The position numbers and the translations under genes are program-made. From NCBI RefSeq assembly GCF_949987515.2, contig NC_082696.1:62814447-62878446 (forward strand): a DNA stretch of 64,000 bases. The letters run 5' to 3'. Shown here piece by piece: positions 35,561 to 46,549 of this stretch; within the stretch, counting starts at the first letter, position 1, and every line of letters begins with the position of its first letter. The DNA is from Delphinus delphis (taxonomy: Eukaryota > Chordata > Mammalia > Artiodactyla > Delphinidae). A model generated the notes under the pieces. That model had not been told where the DNA came from and ran no database searches. It worked only from the letters and a program-made list of their open reading frames with translations.

Positions 35561-36239
35561 GCATTGTTCTGGGATACAGTTAGGTGAATTTGAATCATCT
35601 TGATCTTCCATGACTTGTTTTAAGCTTGGTAGAATGTGCCCAGGGCAGCCTTTAGTCTAAGCTGTAGTCTCTAATTAGTTATCCCCATAACTAAGGTAAT
35701 CCCATTTTGAGGAGTCTACATGATGCCAGTATTAAAGGGACATTTACTTTTGACTAGGAAGAACAAAAACTATTTCCAGCACTCTGTGAGCTTCAGAGAT
35801 TGTTCTGTCTACTCTTCTTAAGTGATCCTTCTATCACCACCCTCACTGGCTACTTTTGTTACATATTCAGATAAGGATTCTATCGAAGACTTGAGGTAAC
35901 CCCTTCACAGATCACTGGAATGCTCTATCTTTCTGCAGCTTCCTCCACTCTAGTATGTTACTCTGCAAATTATAGCTTCCTTGGCCTCCCCGAGTGCCAA
36001 ACTGCATATTCTCTGTGAGACTGCTGGGCTTTGCTTGGTTACCCCTTCCTGTACTACAGCTTGGAAAATCTCTCTAGGCAATAAGGAAAGGCTCTCATAG
36101 GGCTCATATTATTTCTTCCCCATTTCTTAGGGATCACTGCCTGTTAACTAGTTATACAAAGCCATTGTTTCATGTAGTTTTCTAAGTTTTCAATTATTTA
36201 AAACATAGGGTAAATCTCATCCTCGTTGCTCCTTCACAG
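35561..36239 (-). repeat. L1ME-like 3' UTR-type segment A (antisense)
   Basis: 'GCATTGTTCTGGGATACAGT', 'GACTTGAGGTAACCCCTTCA', 'TTCCTTGGCCTCCCCGAGTG', 'TGCTTGGTTACCCCTTCCTG' and 'TTAGGGATCACTGCCTGTTA' are landmarks of an old L1 3' region, read in antisense. It interrupts the ORF2 series of the surrounding L1 and is related to segment B at 36826-37350. Confidence 0.6.
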
Positions 36240-36825
36240 CCAGAAACAGAGATTAACAATGAAGTATTGCATTAGCTGTAGGTTTTTCATTGATGTATTT
36301 TATTAGATTAAGAAGTTTTCTCCATGTCCTAGTTTATTGAAAGCTTTTTTCAGGAATGGATGTTGAATTTTACTAAATATTTTTCTTCATATATTGAGAA
36401 TATCATGCTTCCCCTCCACACTATCTGAACATAATGAATTACATTGATTACTTTTGTATGGTAAAACAAACTTGCATTCCAAGAATAAGACCTACTTGGT
36501 TATGGTACATTACCATTTTTTAATATATATTGCTACATTTAATTTGTTAAAATGTTTAAAAGATTATAGCTTCTGTGTGCATGAGGTATATTGTTTCATT
36601 TTGTTCTTGTATTTTTGTAGTGTGGTACCCTTTGTTTGATTTTGGTATCATGGTAATATTGGACTCAAATTAATGAGTTGAGATATAGTCACTATATTTC
36701 CGTTTCTGAAAGTGTCTGCATGAGATTACAATTTTTCCTACATTAAGTGTTTGATAAAACTAACCAATGAAGCTATCTGAGCTTGGAGGTTTCTTTTTAG
36801 AGAGATATTCAACTAAAAATTCTAT

Positions 36826-37350
36826 TCCCCAGATAAGTACTCAGGACTCCACACTTACTGGACGCAGTTCAAATATCTCACCACTCTGTATGAGCTTGAG
36901 AATTATTCACTTTGCAAATCCATGCTCGGTCTTTGCCCCTCTTTGTAGCCTTTCATTGGATAGTGTATGGCCTTGAAATCAGCAAAGATTAAAGGGGATG
37001 CCTATGCAGCTTTTTGGTGGTCTTTTCTGTGTATAACCTCCTTTATGGAATTCTTTCCTGCAATTTCCAGCTGCTTCAGATTCCCCAAAATCTGATCTTA
37101 CTTTTCATCCTTTGAGGCTACTGGACTCTCTTTGGGTTACCATTCCTTTTGTCAACTATTAAGAAATTGTCTCAAGGCAGGAGCTGATGTGGTCATAAGG
37201 CCCCCCTCATTTGTTTCCCTTCTCTCAGGAATCATGGATCTGTGCTACCCATTGTCTGATGTCTTAAAGAGTAATTTCATGTATTTTGTCCTGTTTTCTG
37301 GTTATTTACAGTGAAAGTTCTTGCTATTCCATTGCGGCCAAAAGGAAAAA
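36826..37350 (-). repeat. L1ME-like 3' UTR-type segment B (antisense)
   Basis: Starts 'GTACTCAGGACTCCACACTT' and includes 'TCACCACTCTGTATGAGC', 'TTGGATAGTGTATGGCC', 'TTCTCTCAGGAATCATGGAT' and 'TTTTGTCCTGTTTTCTGG'. Its last 200 bp align by eye with the end of segment A. Confidence 0.6.
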
Positions 37351-38381
37351 TCTCAAATTGTTATTTAAATACAAAATAACTATAGAAGCAATCACTTCTA
37401 GCTAGCCAAGAATTAGTCTCATTATTTTCCTATGCAAAGAATGTCTCAATACAGACTATTTTTAAATACATTTTCATTTTCTCTCTGGCTATCTAGAAAA
37501 TTGAAAATTCAATACTAATAAAATATTTATTATTTCATTGATAATAATGGTTATAATAGCAAAATTAAATGAGTTATTACTATACTAAGTTGTTATAGCT
37601 AGCAATAATTTTTAGCCTCTCTGGAGTTTAAGTTGAAATTTTAGGGTCAAAAAGATATGAAATATCATTCTTACTTTCAGTGAGTTTATAATATAGAAAC
37701 CATTTTGTTCATTTTTCAGCGTCAATGGATTTCAGTTATTATCAAAAAATATATATAAAATGTCTCCATCTAAACAGTAAAAATGGTTACCTGTAACATA
37801 AACACAATTTAAGAATGTGCATCAGGTTATTGGTTAGGTTTCTCTTTTCTCATTGGCTTCTAGAAAACTCATAGCCGAACTGTGGCCTTGGTTTGGCATA
37901 TATATAGATAACTGTGTTTCACTTTTAGCTCACTAATGGAACAATTTTTATGTCTAAAATATTTTTCTTTATTCTCTCACAAATACATCTCATTTATAGT
38001 TATGTCTTAATATTTTCCGATCTTTGAAGCTGCCTAAATTTATTTCTCTATGAGACAGGGTACAAATATATGCATAAATATGTACATAAACATGCATAAA
38101 AATGTAAACAGATCATTTAGAAAGAAAATATTTTAAAAGAGATGTTAAATACATAGAGATAAATGAAAAAAGTTGACCAAATATTTACATTAAAATTTTA
38201 TCATGACTGAGATACTTTTGATCAGAATCAAAATAAAAAGTTTCATTAATTGCAATTAACAGTATTAAAAAGTAGCAATTAAAATGTGAAGTTTTAAAAT
38301 AGACAAGTGGTTTAATAGAAAATTACAGTTGAAAAAGGACACACAACACATACATTTATCAAGTGTGCCATTTGGGGAGAT
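37351..38381. other. Unassigned AT-rich sequence
   Basis: No gene or repeat recognised. Confidence 0.5.
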
Positions 38382-38402
38382 AAGATATTATAATTATCTT
38401 TT

Positions 38403-38523
38403 GGGACTTCCCTGGTGGTCCAGTGGTTGAGACTCTGTGCTTCCCCTGCAGGGGACGCGGGTTTGATCCCTGATGAATCAGGAGACTAAGAGCCCACATG
38501 CCTTGAGGTACGGCCAAAGAAAA
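38403..38523 (+). mobile_element. Short tRNA-derived SINE related to CHR / Bov-tA
   Basis: Starts GGGACTTCCCTGGTGGTCCA, B box GGGTTTGATCCCT near 38459, and ends TGAGGTACGGCCAAAG plus A-tail at about 120 bp. It lacks the GC-rich 3' body of the other CHR copies. A perfect 18-bp target duplication AAGATATTATAATTATCT lies at 38382-38399 and 38524-38541. Confidence 0.93.
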
Positions 38524-38759
38524 AAGATATTATAATTATCTCAATCCACATTACACAAAAGAAATTTAGATTGATTGACTAAAAGTAAAGAATAATAATT
38601 TAATATTTATATTATAAACACATGCAGAATCTTTTTACATGCATAATTTTAGGATGGGAAGGTTTTCCTAAGGTTTCAAAAACTCAGAAACCAAAGAGAA
38701 AATCTGACAGATTTGATTAAGAAGATTGAAAAATGTCTGCATGGTGTTATAAATCATCC

Positions 38760-39400
38760 ATCAATGAATTTCCAAACAAGCAATGGACTGAAAAAACCTA
38801 TTTAAGATAAATGTAACAGAAATAGCTTAATTACTCACAGTACAAAGGGGCACTATATATCTACAAAAAACTTCTGATAGAGAAGTATGTAAAGTATGTA
38901 ACTAGACAATTTGAAGAAGAAATGAACAGATTGTCAACCTCACATGGAGATTCAGGTGCATATCTGAAAAATGCAACTTAAAACAACATGACATACTTTT
39001 TCATCCAAACTACTTTGCAAAATTAAGCCATATCAAATGAAACCACTTAATTTAAATTATTTAGTCTTTGAAATGTATGAGGAAACCATTGTAGCCTGAC
39101 TTGAAATTTATTTGGCTGTATTAGTAAAAACATAACTTATGAAAATTCTTTGATACAATAATTCTGCTTCTAATAGTATACACTATAAGAACTAATATAA
39201 ACACATAAGTATAAATTATATTAAAACACTTATTGTATAATAACAAAAGCTATAAATAATTTAAGGATCCATTAAAAGGAGGTATATAATTTTAAAAGAG
39301 CATAATACTACTAAGAATTAACATTTGGACATCAAAAATTTAGAAACAGGTTTATTAAAAGATGGCTACAATAAATTATCAAGGGAAAAAAGAATTTGCA
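38760..39400 (+). repeat. Old L1 3'-end fragment
   Basis: Sense-strand traces: 'ATGCAACTTAAAACAACATG' near 38972, 'GATACAATAATTCTGCTTCT' near 39151, 'TAATAACAAAAGCTATAAAT' near 39238 and 'TTTAAGGATCCATTAAAAGG' near 39261 keep L1 ORF2/3' order. Highly decayed. Confidence 0.55.
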
Positions 39401-39510
39401 TATGTGTGTGTATATATTTGTGTTTATACATGCACACATACATATATATGTGTACAAGTATATGTATATATATGTGTGGATAGATAGAGATAGGTAGATA
39501 GGTCTAGCTG
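39400..39510. repeat. (TG)(TA)(CATA)(GATA) low-complexity patch
   Basis: Runs of TGTG, TATA, CATACATA and TAGATAGATAG follow the old L1 fragment. Confidence 0.9.
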
Positions 39511-40025
39511 ATAATGTTTAAGTTTGCATGTTGGTTTTTCCAGCTGTATAAGCTAGAGAAATTCATTGACATTATTAAACCTCAATTGTGTTCCGTGTCT
39601 TTTTAAAATTTTAATATATTTGAGTTGAATTAAATTTTTAGTATAAATGAACTGAATTTTTACCAAGTACATAATCATTAAACTTTCTATATAAAATATA
39701 TGATTTGAAAAATAAAATATTCCTATTTCAAAATATATTTTGCAATACCATGTTTTTCTCCTAAGCTTTTTATCAATATAACTTTTTTCTAACTATTCAA
39801 CTCAAAGAAAGTTGCAGAAAAGAAATTTAAATCACAATTATTAAGCCTCAAGGAATTTTCTAAAATATATGTATAATTTTTTGTTTCCAAATCAAGCTAT
39901 GTAGATGTTATGTTTGTATCTTTATTTGTAACAGTTGCAATGTTTCTTCAAAATAATTGTAACACTTTATGACAGAAGAAAAACATAAAAATTTTCAACT
40001 ACTCAGAACATGCCAAAGCGATATT
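39511..40025. other. Unassigned AT-rich sequence
   Basis: Nothing recognised. Confidence 0.45.
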
Positions 40026-40029
40026 AAAA

Positions 40030-40885
40030 GTGAATAAGAGGAAGAGTCCCAATACTGGTAGTGGTGAAGTAACTTGTACAAAACTGAGCCTCCTGCTAAT
40101 AACAACTGTAAACTCAGAACACAACAACACAACATTAAAAAAAAAAAAAACACAGACACACAAGTATTTGAAGATAACTGGAAAGCAGCAAAACGCAGGT
40201 GGAAACTGGAGGCTCATGACCCTTGAAAGAATGGAATTAAACTTACCAACATCTACGTGAATATAACTTTCCTCATGAGAGCACATTTCACATTACACTG
40301 CATATTGGCTGGAATTTAAGGAAAAAGCTTGTTTTACAGAGTTGAGGTGATAAAGATTAGGATATGAGCATATTAGTGCAGTTGGAAATTGAAGGGGGAA
40401 ATCATAAGAGAAGCCAAAAGAGAGAGAACCCAAAATCTATGTATAAACTGCCATTAAATCCTTGACTTACTGCAGAATTGAATATGCATGGAAGAGACTT
40501 AAAGTGACCCAGTGAAGAGCTGTAAGTTTGAAAAGTCTGAGCAAAGATTTTCAGTTTGTGCCTACCACAAAGGAGACAGAGTTTAGAATTTGAGGCCCAT
40601 CAACTTGGAGAAGTTTGCTAAATATCTTGCACTTTGCAATTAAATCTCCATAAAGTTCTTGTCTTAGGAGTAAAACTATATTTAGAGTCAAAAAACTTAG
40701 AACTAGGAGTGAAATTGAAACTTAAAGACTGCCATATAAAGAGCATTAACACAAGCCTACACAAATTCAGTGATCAGCCAGAACTAACCAACTGTTACAA
40801 CAAAAATCAACACTACTCAGAGGAAGAAAACTAAATCCAGAATTTTTACAACACAATATTCAAAATGTCTAGTACAGAGTAAGTT
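40030..40885 (+). repeat. Probable old L1 5'-region fragment
   Basis: The 3' part ('AAAATCAACACTACTCAGAG', 'AATCCAGAATTTTTACAACA', 'ATATTCAAAATGTCTAGTAC', 40800-40876) resembles the 5' UTR of old L1s just before ORF1. The rest is assigned by continuity. An A-run (40137-40150) interrupts it. Confidence 0.5.
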
Positions 40886-41039
40886 TCCAGGCAATTCTTA
40901 TTTTCCTTTTATTCATTTATTTCCTTCCTCTTCTTTATTTCTCTTCCTTTGCCTCCCTAAGGGGGGTGGAAAATTAGTCTGAAGTCATTAGGTGCAGCCA
41001 AGCAAAACATACATAAACGTATTTAGGAGAATGGAGAAG

Positions 41040-41542
41040 GGGGGATTCACAGTTATATAAAGAGTTAGAACATGAGCAGGATGAAGGGCTTCTCAGTATG
41101 AGATATCGGAGTTTAGCATGAAAGGCATCTACTTGGCAGGGGTGTTTCATACAAGTTGTCCAAGCCTGAACATAGTGAGAATGATATCCATGTGGGAGGG
41201 TGACCTGATGTCCCTACTGGTGTATGGTGTGGGAGTCCAAATGAGGTGAGAACAGCATCCACCCATAGATGTGAAAATGAGGTATCAGCGTATAAGGATT
41301 AGAAAAGTCTACTATGATGTAAGAAGAAGAAGTCTTCTATGGGGAAAGACAGCTACAATGGAGAGGTTGGAACACAAATAGTGTGAATAGGGCTTCCACA
41401 TGGGGGTGCAACCTGGAAGGGTATGAAGGGAGCCAGTAGAGTGAGTTGGCCTGGTGGCAGTTGTTGAAGCCTGACATGAGGGATTGAGAAGTTCTCCATG
41501 GTAGGATGGGGTGCTGGAATTTGAGCAGTGTAAGGAAGCGAC
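41040..41542. repeat. G-rich degenerate repeat-like tract (left part)
   Basis: Recurring GTGAG, GTGTGGGAGTCC, CATCCA and GGGTGCAACCTGG-like phrases at irregular 40-60-base spacing give a minisatellite-like look. It resumes after the MaLR LTR at about 41919-42075. It may be part of an old L1 5' UTR; family not confirmed. Confidence 0.4.
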
Positions 41543-41918
41543 TGTATCAGTCTACTAAGGCTACCATAACAAACTACCATAGCCCAGGTGGCTTAAACTA
41601 GAAATTTATCTCATTATAGCTCTGGAGACCTAAATTTCAATATCACCATTTTAGAGGTTTGGTTTCTACTGAGGCCTCTCTCCTTGGTTTGTGGATGCCA
41701 CCTTCTCACTATGTCCCTACATGGGCTTTTTACTATGTATGCACATCCTTGGAGTCTCTTCTTATAAGCATGCCAGTCATGTTGGATTATGGCCTCACCC
41801 TTATGACCTCATCTAATCTTAATTACCTCCTTAGGAGCCCTTATCTCCAAATACAGTCACATTGGGGGTTATGGCTTCAAGTTATGAAATTTGGGGGGAC
41901 ATAGTTCAATTCATAACA
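41543..41918 (-). mobile_element. ERVL-MaLR solo LTR (MLT1/MST type)
   Basis: Antisense MaLR LTR: 'GTCTACTAAGGCTACCATAA', 'CAGGTGGCTTAAACTAGAAA', 'TCACATTGGGGGTTATGG', 'AAATTTGGGGGGACATAGTT', ending CATAACA. The flanks GCGAC and GCACC match 3 of 5, consistent with a decayed 5-bp duplication. It splits the G-rich tract. Confidence 0.88.
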
Positions 41919-42075
41919 GCACCCTACATGAGATGGGAGAAACAAGAAGTTGGAACCTTGGTAAGAAAAGGAGGGTGTCTAATTAAGGGTACAGATGTGA
42001 TGGCACAGTGCAGGGTATTAGACCTTGAGTAGGATTCAGAGGACATCTGATGGGTGGGGGTGAAGAAGAGAGTTG
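41919..42075. repeat. G-rich degenerate repeat-like tract (right part)
   Basis: Resumes the GTG/GAGG-rich pattern of 41040-41542 directly after the LTR ('GGGTGGGGGTGAAGAAGAG' near 42054). Confidence 0.4.
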
Positions 42076-42279
42076 GCAGTAACAAGAAGTTACTTACTTA
42101 TTAAGTGGTTGATTAAACAAGTTAAGTACATTAGAAATAATAAGTTTCAGGTTTATTGCTGGCAGATAATTAAGTTACAAATATGAAAAGGTAGAAAATT
42201 AGAATAAACCCTGTAATGTTGAATTAGGGTTAGAAGTATTAGTATAAACATGATTCTATACATATGTGTAGATTCTGTA

Positions 42280-42352
42280 CATATGTATGAATATATACAC
42301 ACATACATACATAAATGCTTATGTAATATACATATACACACATGCATATATA
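42280..42352. repeat. (CATA)n / (TACA)n low-complexity patch
   Basis: CATACATACATA and CACACATGCATATATA runs. Confidence 0.85.
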
Positions 42353-42443
42353 AGATATTTGTCTCTCTGTATGTAAAATCACTGAGAGCCTAGAAACCAG
42401 TGACACCACAATAGATATTATCTACTAAATATCACTCATTACT

Positions 42444-42463
42444 AAAAAAAAAAAAAAAAAAAA
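42444..42463. repeat. Poly(A) run of about 20
   Basis: Uninterrupted A-run. No retrotransposon body clearly ends here; the sequence upstream is unassigned. Confidence 0.95.
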
Positions 42464-42652
42464 GTCCCTGCGTAAACTGATAATTCTAGGACTGGGACAG
42501 GAAATGTGTAAGATGAGCCAGGAAACAAACAAGTGCTCCAAGATTGATGGAGATATGTCACAAGGAGCAGAAGTCAGCTTTAAGAGGCTCCCAAATCTGG
42601 GACAATTTGAGCATTAAAACAAATAATGATGGTAATGGATTATAATCAACTG

Positions 42653-42765
42653 GATAAAATAATGTATAAATGACTCCATCATCTATACTAGTAAACTGAT
42701 AATTATTTATGAGGGAGAGGTAATTGTTCTGTGTTTGTGTTATAGAAACCATTATCCAAACCTTA
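42653..42765 (+). repeat. 113-bp direct repeat, upstream copy
   Basis: Runs GATAAAATAATGTATAAATG to ATTATCCAAACCTTA. It matches 43665-43777 over 113 bases without gaps, with five substitutions by my count (95.6%). The flanking sequence on both sides differs between the copies. This copy is embedded in a longer block from about 42464 that may belong to an unnamed old repeat. Confidence 0.95.
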
Positions 42766-43234
42766 AATACTAGCACACCTCAACATCATATTTCTGCCCT
42801 TTTCTTTTTCACTAAGACTCCTTATCTACTGCCATGACCTCAGGTGCTAAATATATCCCCAGAGTCACACACTAATGTCTCCCATCCAGACTGTTCCTCT
42901 GAACTCCAAATGTCTATTTAATATTTCTACATAGATGAATACACATAAAGTTAGATGTGAATATTTATACATCTCAAACTCAATTCCAAAATTTTCCCTT
43001 TCCCCAAAACTGTTTATCTTCAGCATTCCCCATTTGGTAAATGACACCTTTATTCAGCTAAGTAGTTTATGCCTAGAATCTGCGATAACAATTTCCTCTC
43101 CTTTATACTTCCAATCCAATCTGTCTCCAACTCCTGAAAATCTTGCCTCAAAAATATCCCTTTCGGCTTTATAAATTATCCAGCTTCTTCATGTTAATTT
43201 AGTCTTAACTTGTAGGTAGTATATTATGATATGT

Positions 43235-43430
43235 AGGAACATAGACTCCATAGCCAAACTGCCTGTGTTTTAAATTCTTTCTCTTCCATCTAATAGCTGT
43301 GTGACCCTGGAAAAATAGTTTACCCTGTTGGTGACTCTGTTTCCTTATCTGCAAAATAGTATACTAATAATAGTATCTATTTTGTAGGATATTGTGAACG
43401 TATACATAAATCAGCACTGAAACAGTAATC
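43235..43430 (+). repeat. MIR SINE relic
   Basis: 'AGACTCCATAGCCAAACTGC', 'TAGCTGTGTGACCCTGGAAA' and 'CTGTTTCCTTATCTGCAAAA' match MIR in sense order. Confidence 0.88.
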
Positions 43431-43664
43431 AAAACATTTCAGTTACTTTTTGCTCTTATTATTTTCTAAGCCAGAATCATCTCTGGCCTGTTTTATAGCA
43501 GGTCTTTTCTAATCGGATACTCAGTATTTATCTTACCATATTCACTTAATTCTCCACACAGTAGCCTGAGTGATCTTTCTAGTAACATCTAATCATGTTA
43601 CTTCTTTATTACCTTTCATTTGTTGCTTATATACCTTTGTTGTAATGTGAAAAATCATTTTTGT

Positions 43665-43777
43665 GATAAAATAATGTATAAATGAGTCCATCATCTATAC
43701 TACTAAACTGATCATTATTTATTAAGGAGAGGTAATTGTTCTGTGTTTGTGTTATAGAAACCATTATCCAAACCTTA
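43665..43777 (+). repeat. 113-bp direct repeat, downstream copy inside L2
   Basis: Same length and orientation as 42653-42765, start-to-start offset 1,012 bp. It sits between two recognisable L2 blocks (ending near 43630 and resuming near 43780), so it looks like the inserted copy. No target duplication, A-tail or terminal repeat surrounds it. Confidence 0.93.
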
Positions 43778-43924
43778 TCCTTCCATTTATTTTATACTCC
43801 AATTATAATAATCTTCCATATGTTTCTCTTAGGCACTAAGCCGTTTCTTGCCTCACGGATTTTGCATATGCTACATGAAATGCAGACTTTATAGAATTAG
43901 ACCAGGAAAGTCACTAACCAAACA

Positions 43925-44985
43925 AAAATAACAATAACAACAAAAAAAACTTGGGAGGGAGGAATCTGATTTCCATAGTTGCCATATTATATTACCCAAA
44001 GTGTCCAGTTTTCAGCAAAAAATAAAATTAAATGACCTCAAAGAAACAGAAAGTATAAACCATACACAGGAATAAAAGCAATCAATAGAAAATGTCACTG
44101 TGGAGACCAGATTTTGTACCTGCAAGACAAAGATATTAAATCAGTTATTGTAGTTATATTCAGGAAACTAAAATAATCCATATATTTTTAAAAATCAAGA
44201 GAAAGGGCTTCCCTGGTGGCGCAGTGGTTGGGAGTCCGCCTGCCGATGCAAGGGACGCGGGTTCGTGCCCTGGTCTGGGAAGATCCCATGTGCCGCGGAG
44301 TGGCTAGGCCCGTGAGCCATGGCCGCTTAGCCTGCGCGTCCGGAGCCTGTGCTCCGCAACGGGAGAGGCCACAACAGTGAGAGGCCCGCGTCCCGGAAAA
44401 AAAAAAAAACAAGAGAAAATATGACATTAATGTCTTACCAAATTGAGAATATCAGTAGAGCCAGAAATTATAATAAAGAATCAAACAAATTTTGAAGTTG
44501 AAAAATAAAATAAATGAAACATTCACTAGAGGGGCTCAACATTAAATTGAAACTTGCAGAAAAAAGAATTAGTAAATTTGAAGATAGGTCAATAGAGATA
44601 TTTCAGCCTAAGAAATAGAAACAAAAATAAGTGAAGACAAATGAACAGACCCTCACAAACCTGTGGTTTACCATAAAATGTATCAACATGTGTATAGTTG
44701 GAGTCCCAGAAGGAGAGGAAAAAGAGAAAAGGACACAAAGTATATTTGAAGAAATAATGCTAGAAACTTCCCATATTTGATGAAACACATTAATCTGCAC
44801 ATCCTAGAAGCTCAATGAACTCCTAGTAAAATAATTTCAAAGAAATCCATAGCAAGACATATCAAAACTTCAAAAGCCAAAGAGAAGGACAGTATTGAAA
44901 GCAGCAAGAGTAAAATGATAACATCACATAAAAGGTATCCTCAACAATATTAACAGCAGTTCTCATCAGAGGGTTTTCTCACCTC
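43925..44985 (+). mobile_element. Old L1 5' UTR / ORF1-region fragment
   Basis: 'GATTTCCATAGTTGCCATAT', 'AAAGTGTCCAGTTTTCAGC', 'ATTCACTAGAGGGGCTCAAC', 'GAAGATAGGTCAATAGAGAT', 'GTTGGAGTCCCAGAAGGAG' and 'AGTATTGAAAGCAGCAAGAG' are successive landmarks of the L1 5' UTR-to-ORF1 region. The ORF1 frame is broken many times. A CHR SINE is inserted at 44205-44409. Confidence 0.8.
44205..44409 (+). mobile_element. CHR-type SINE inside L1
   Basis: Full-length, GGGCTTCCCTGGTGGCGCAG to GAGAGGCCCGCGTCCCGG plus A13 tail. CAAGAGAAA at 44196-44204 and 44410-44418 is the target duplication and interrupts the L1 sequence on both sides, so the SINE is younger than the L1. Confidence 0.95.
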
Positions 44986-45109
44986 CTTACCCTCACATGC
45001 TGGCTAAATTTAGTCTACTTACCATATACTCCCTGCATTTTTCCTTCACTGATTTTATGTTAAACTGTGATTTTTTTTGTTTAATTCCTGCCTCTCCACT
45101 TCCTTGGCA

Positions 45110-45175
45110 AATTGGCAGGAATGACTCCTGACACATAGTAAATCCTAAGTAAATGAATGAATTGGTGAATTAATT
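45110..45175 (+). repeat. L2/MIR 3'-terminal relic
   Basis: 'CCTGACACATAGTAAATCCT' followed by 'AAGTAAATGAATGAATTGG' is the typical 3' terminus of these families. Confidence 0.65.
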
Positions 45176-45417
45176 AATATACACATATCATTCATCTATA
45201 TATCTGACTTCCTCAGTTTTGTTTCCAGAGTTTTTTGGTTTTTCTTGACTACAGTAAGGAACTGTTTCAAATTCTCCAAAAGTTTAAGGGAAAAGACATA
45301 TAAGGTATTTTAAAAATATTAATAGTGATTAATTCATATTTATCTTTGAGAGAGGGGATGAAAAATGATGGTGTTTTCTTTTTTTTATCCTACACATTCC
45401 AAATTTTCCGTAATGAC

Positions 45418-45801
45418 TGCTATGGACTGAATTGTGTCCCCCCAAAATTCATATGTTAAAGCCATAGCCCCCAATGTGACTGTATTCGGTGATAAGGCTC
45501 CTAATTAGGGTTAAATGAGATCATAGGATTATGGTCCTAATTCAGTAAGATTGGTGGCCTTATAAGGAGAGGAAGAGAGAGAGATCTCTCTCCATACACA
45601 GGCACTGAAGAAAGGCCATAAAAGCACACAGTCAAAAGGTGGCCATTTGCAAGCCAGGAACAGAGCTCTCACCAGAACCTGACTATGCTGGCACCTTAAT
45701 CTTAGACTTCCAGTCTCCATAACTGTGAGAAAATAAATTTCTGTTGTTTAAGCCACCCAGTCTATGGTATTTTATTATGACGGCCTAAGCTGACTAACAC
45801 A
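45418..45801 (+). mobile_element. ERVL-MaLR solo LTR (MLT1/MST type), sense
   Basis: Runs TGCTATGGACTGAATTGTGT to AAGCTGACTAACACA. Landmarks are 'CCCCAATGTGACTGTATTCG', 'TTGCAAGCCAGGAACAGAGC', 'GAGAAAATAAATTTCTGTTG' (polyadenylation signal) and 'GCCACCCAGTCTATGGTATT'. It has TG/CA ends; no convincing 5-bp duplication is left. Confidence 0.9.
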
Positions 45802-46540
45802 ACCCTATATTTATTTTACAACATTACAGAATCAGTTTTGTATCAGGCATAATGGTGCTGTATCACTAAATGTTTACATACTTCTGCACTATTTTTTTCA
45901 ATGCTTTGATCCAACAGAAAAAAAGAGTCTTAAATTAAGAATTAAGAATAATGCAGTGATTGTTAGAACAAGCAGTCAAAACAGAAGTAAAACTCAGCAT
46001 CTCTTCTTCCTCCTCAACTTTTCCATCCCTCACCCCAAACTTACACTAATGTAATTTTTCTGAGATACAGACTTGGTTACTATATTCACCTCTTTTTCCC
46101 TCAGATAAGTTATTGTGTTTTATATCTATGTCCTGACTCTCTCAATAGAATGTGAGCAGGAGAGTGGAGACCAGGAATAAACTGAGCCTTCCTGTTACCC
46201 AGTGTAGTATCCCAGTCCTCCAACGTATCATGACATCTGTGGATTGTATTATGGGAGTTTCTTATGTTATAGGGATATCTTTGTGTCTCTAACTTAAGAA
46301 TTTTTTTTGCCTGCTTGTGTAGTTAAATATTAAGGCCAGGAAATATTTCTTGTTCATTTAGAATCCCTATTCATTTTATCAGCGGCAATAATATTGTTCA
46401 GGCTAATTTGTTATTTCTCAAACAGTAGAACAGTAGGCTGAACAGGGCTAACACCGACCAGCTTTCTCTCTGGACCTTAATTTCCTCATATGTGGAGTAA
46501 GAGTATGTACATCTGAGGTCTTATTCAATGTTACAACTTC
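45802..46540. other. Unassigned sequence
   Basis: No gene recognised. 46440-46530 has weak MIR-like phrases ('ATTTCCTCATATGTGGAGTA'). Confidence 0.4.
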
Positions 46541-46549
46541 GCTTGGGTC

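Larger units (their letters stand above)
32232..36825 (-). mobile_element. Old L1 (L1M/L1ME-like) in antisense, broken by LTR insertions
   Basis: Segments at 32280-32389, 33684-34881, 35400-35560 and 36240-36825 form one antisense series. 3' UTR-like 'AATGGAATCATAGAGTATG' lies near 33819. ORF2 traces are 'ATTTTCTCCCAGCCAGTGGC' near 34487, 'TTTAAGACTATGATCTATTTG' near 34692, 'CTACACTGTCTTGCTAAC' near 35463, 'AAACAAACTTGCATTCCAAG' near 36464, and 'AATGAAGCTATCTGAGCTTGGA' near 36766. Two ERV LTRs (32390-33683, 34882-35399) interrupt it. No frame survives beyond about 100 codons. Confidence 0.75.
42800..43905 (+). repeat. L2 LINE relic, interrupted
   Basis: L2 ORF2-region landmarks appear in order: 'CTGAACTCCAAATGTCTATT' near 42899, 'CATCTCAAACTCAATTCCAA' near 42971, 'TTGGTAAATGACACC' near 43034, 'ATCCAATCTGTCTCCAACTC' near 43113, 'TTCTCCACACAGTAGCCTGA' near 43551, then 'GGCACTAAGCCGTTTCTTGC' near 43832. 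A MIR (43235-43430) and the 113-bp repeat (43665-43777) interrupt it. No frame survives. Confidence 0.7.
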
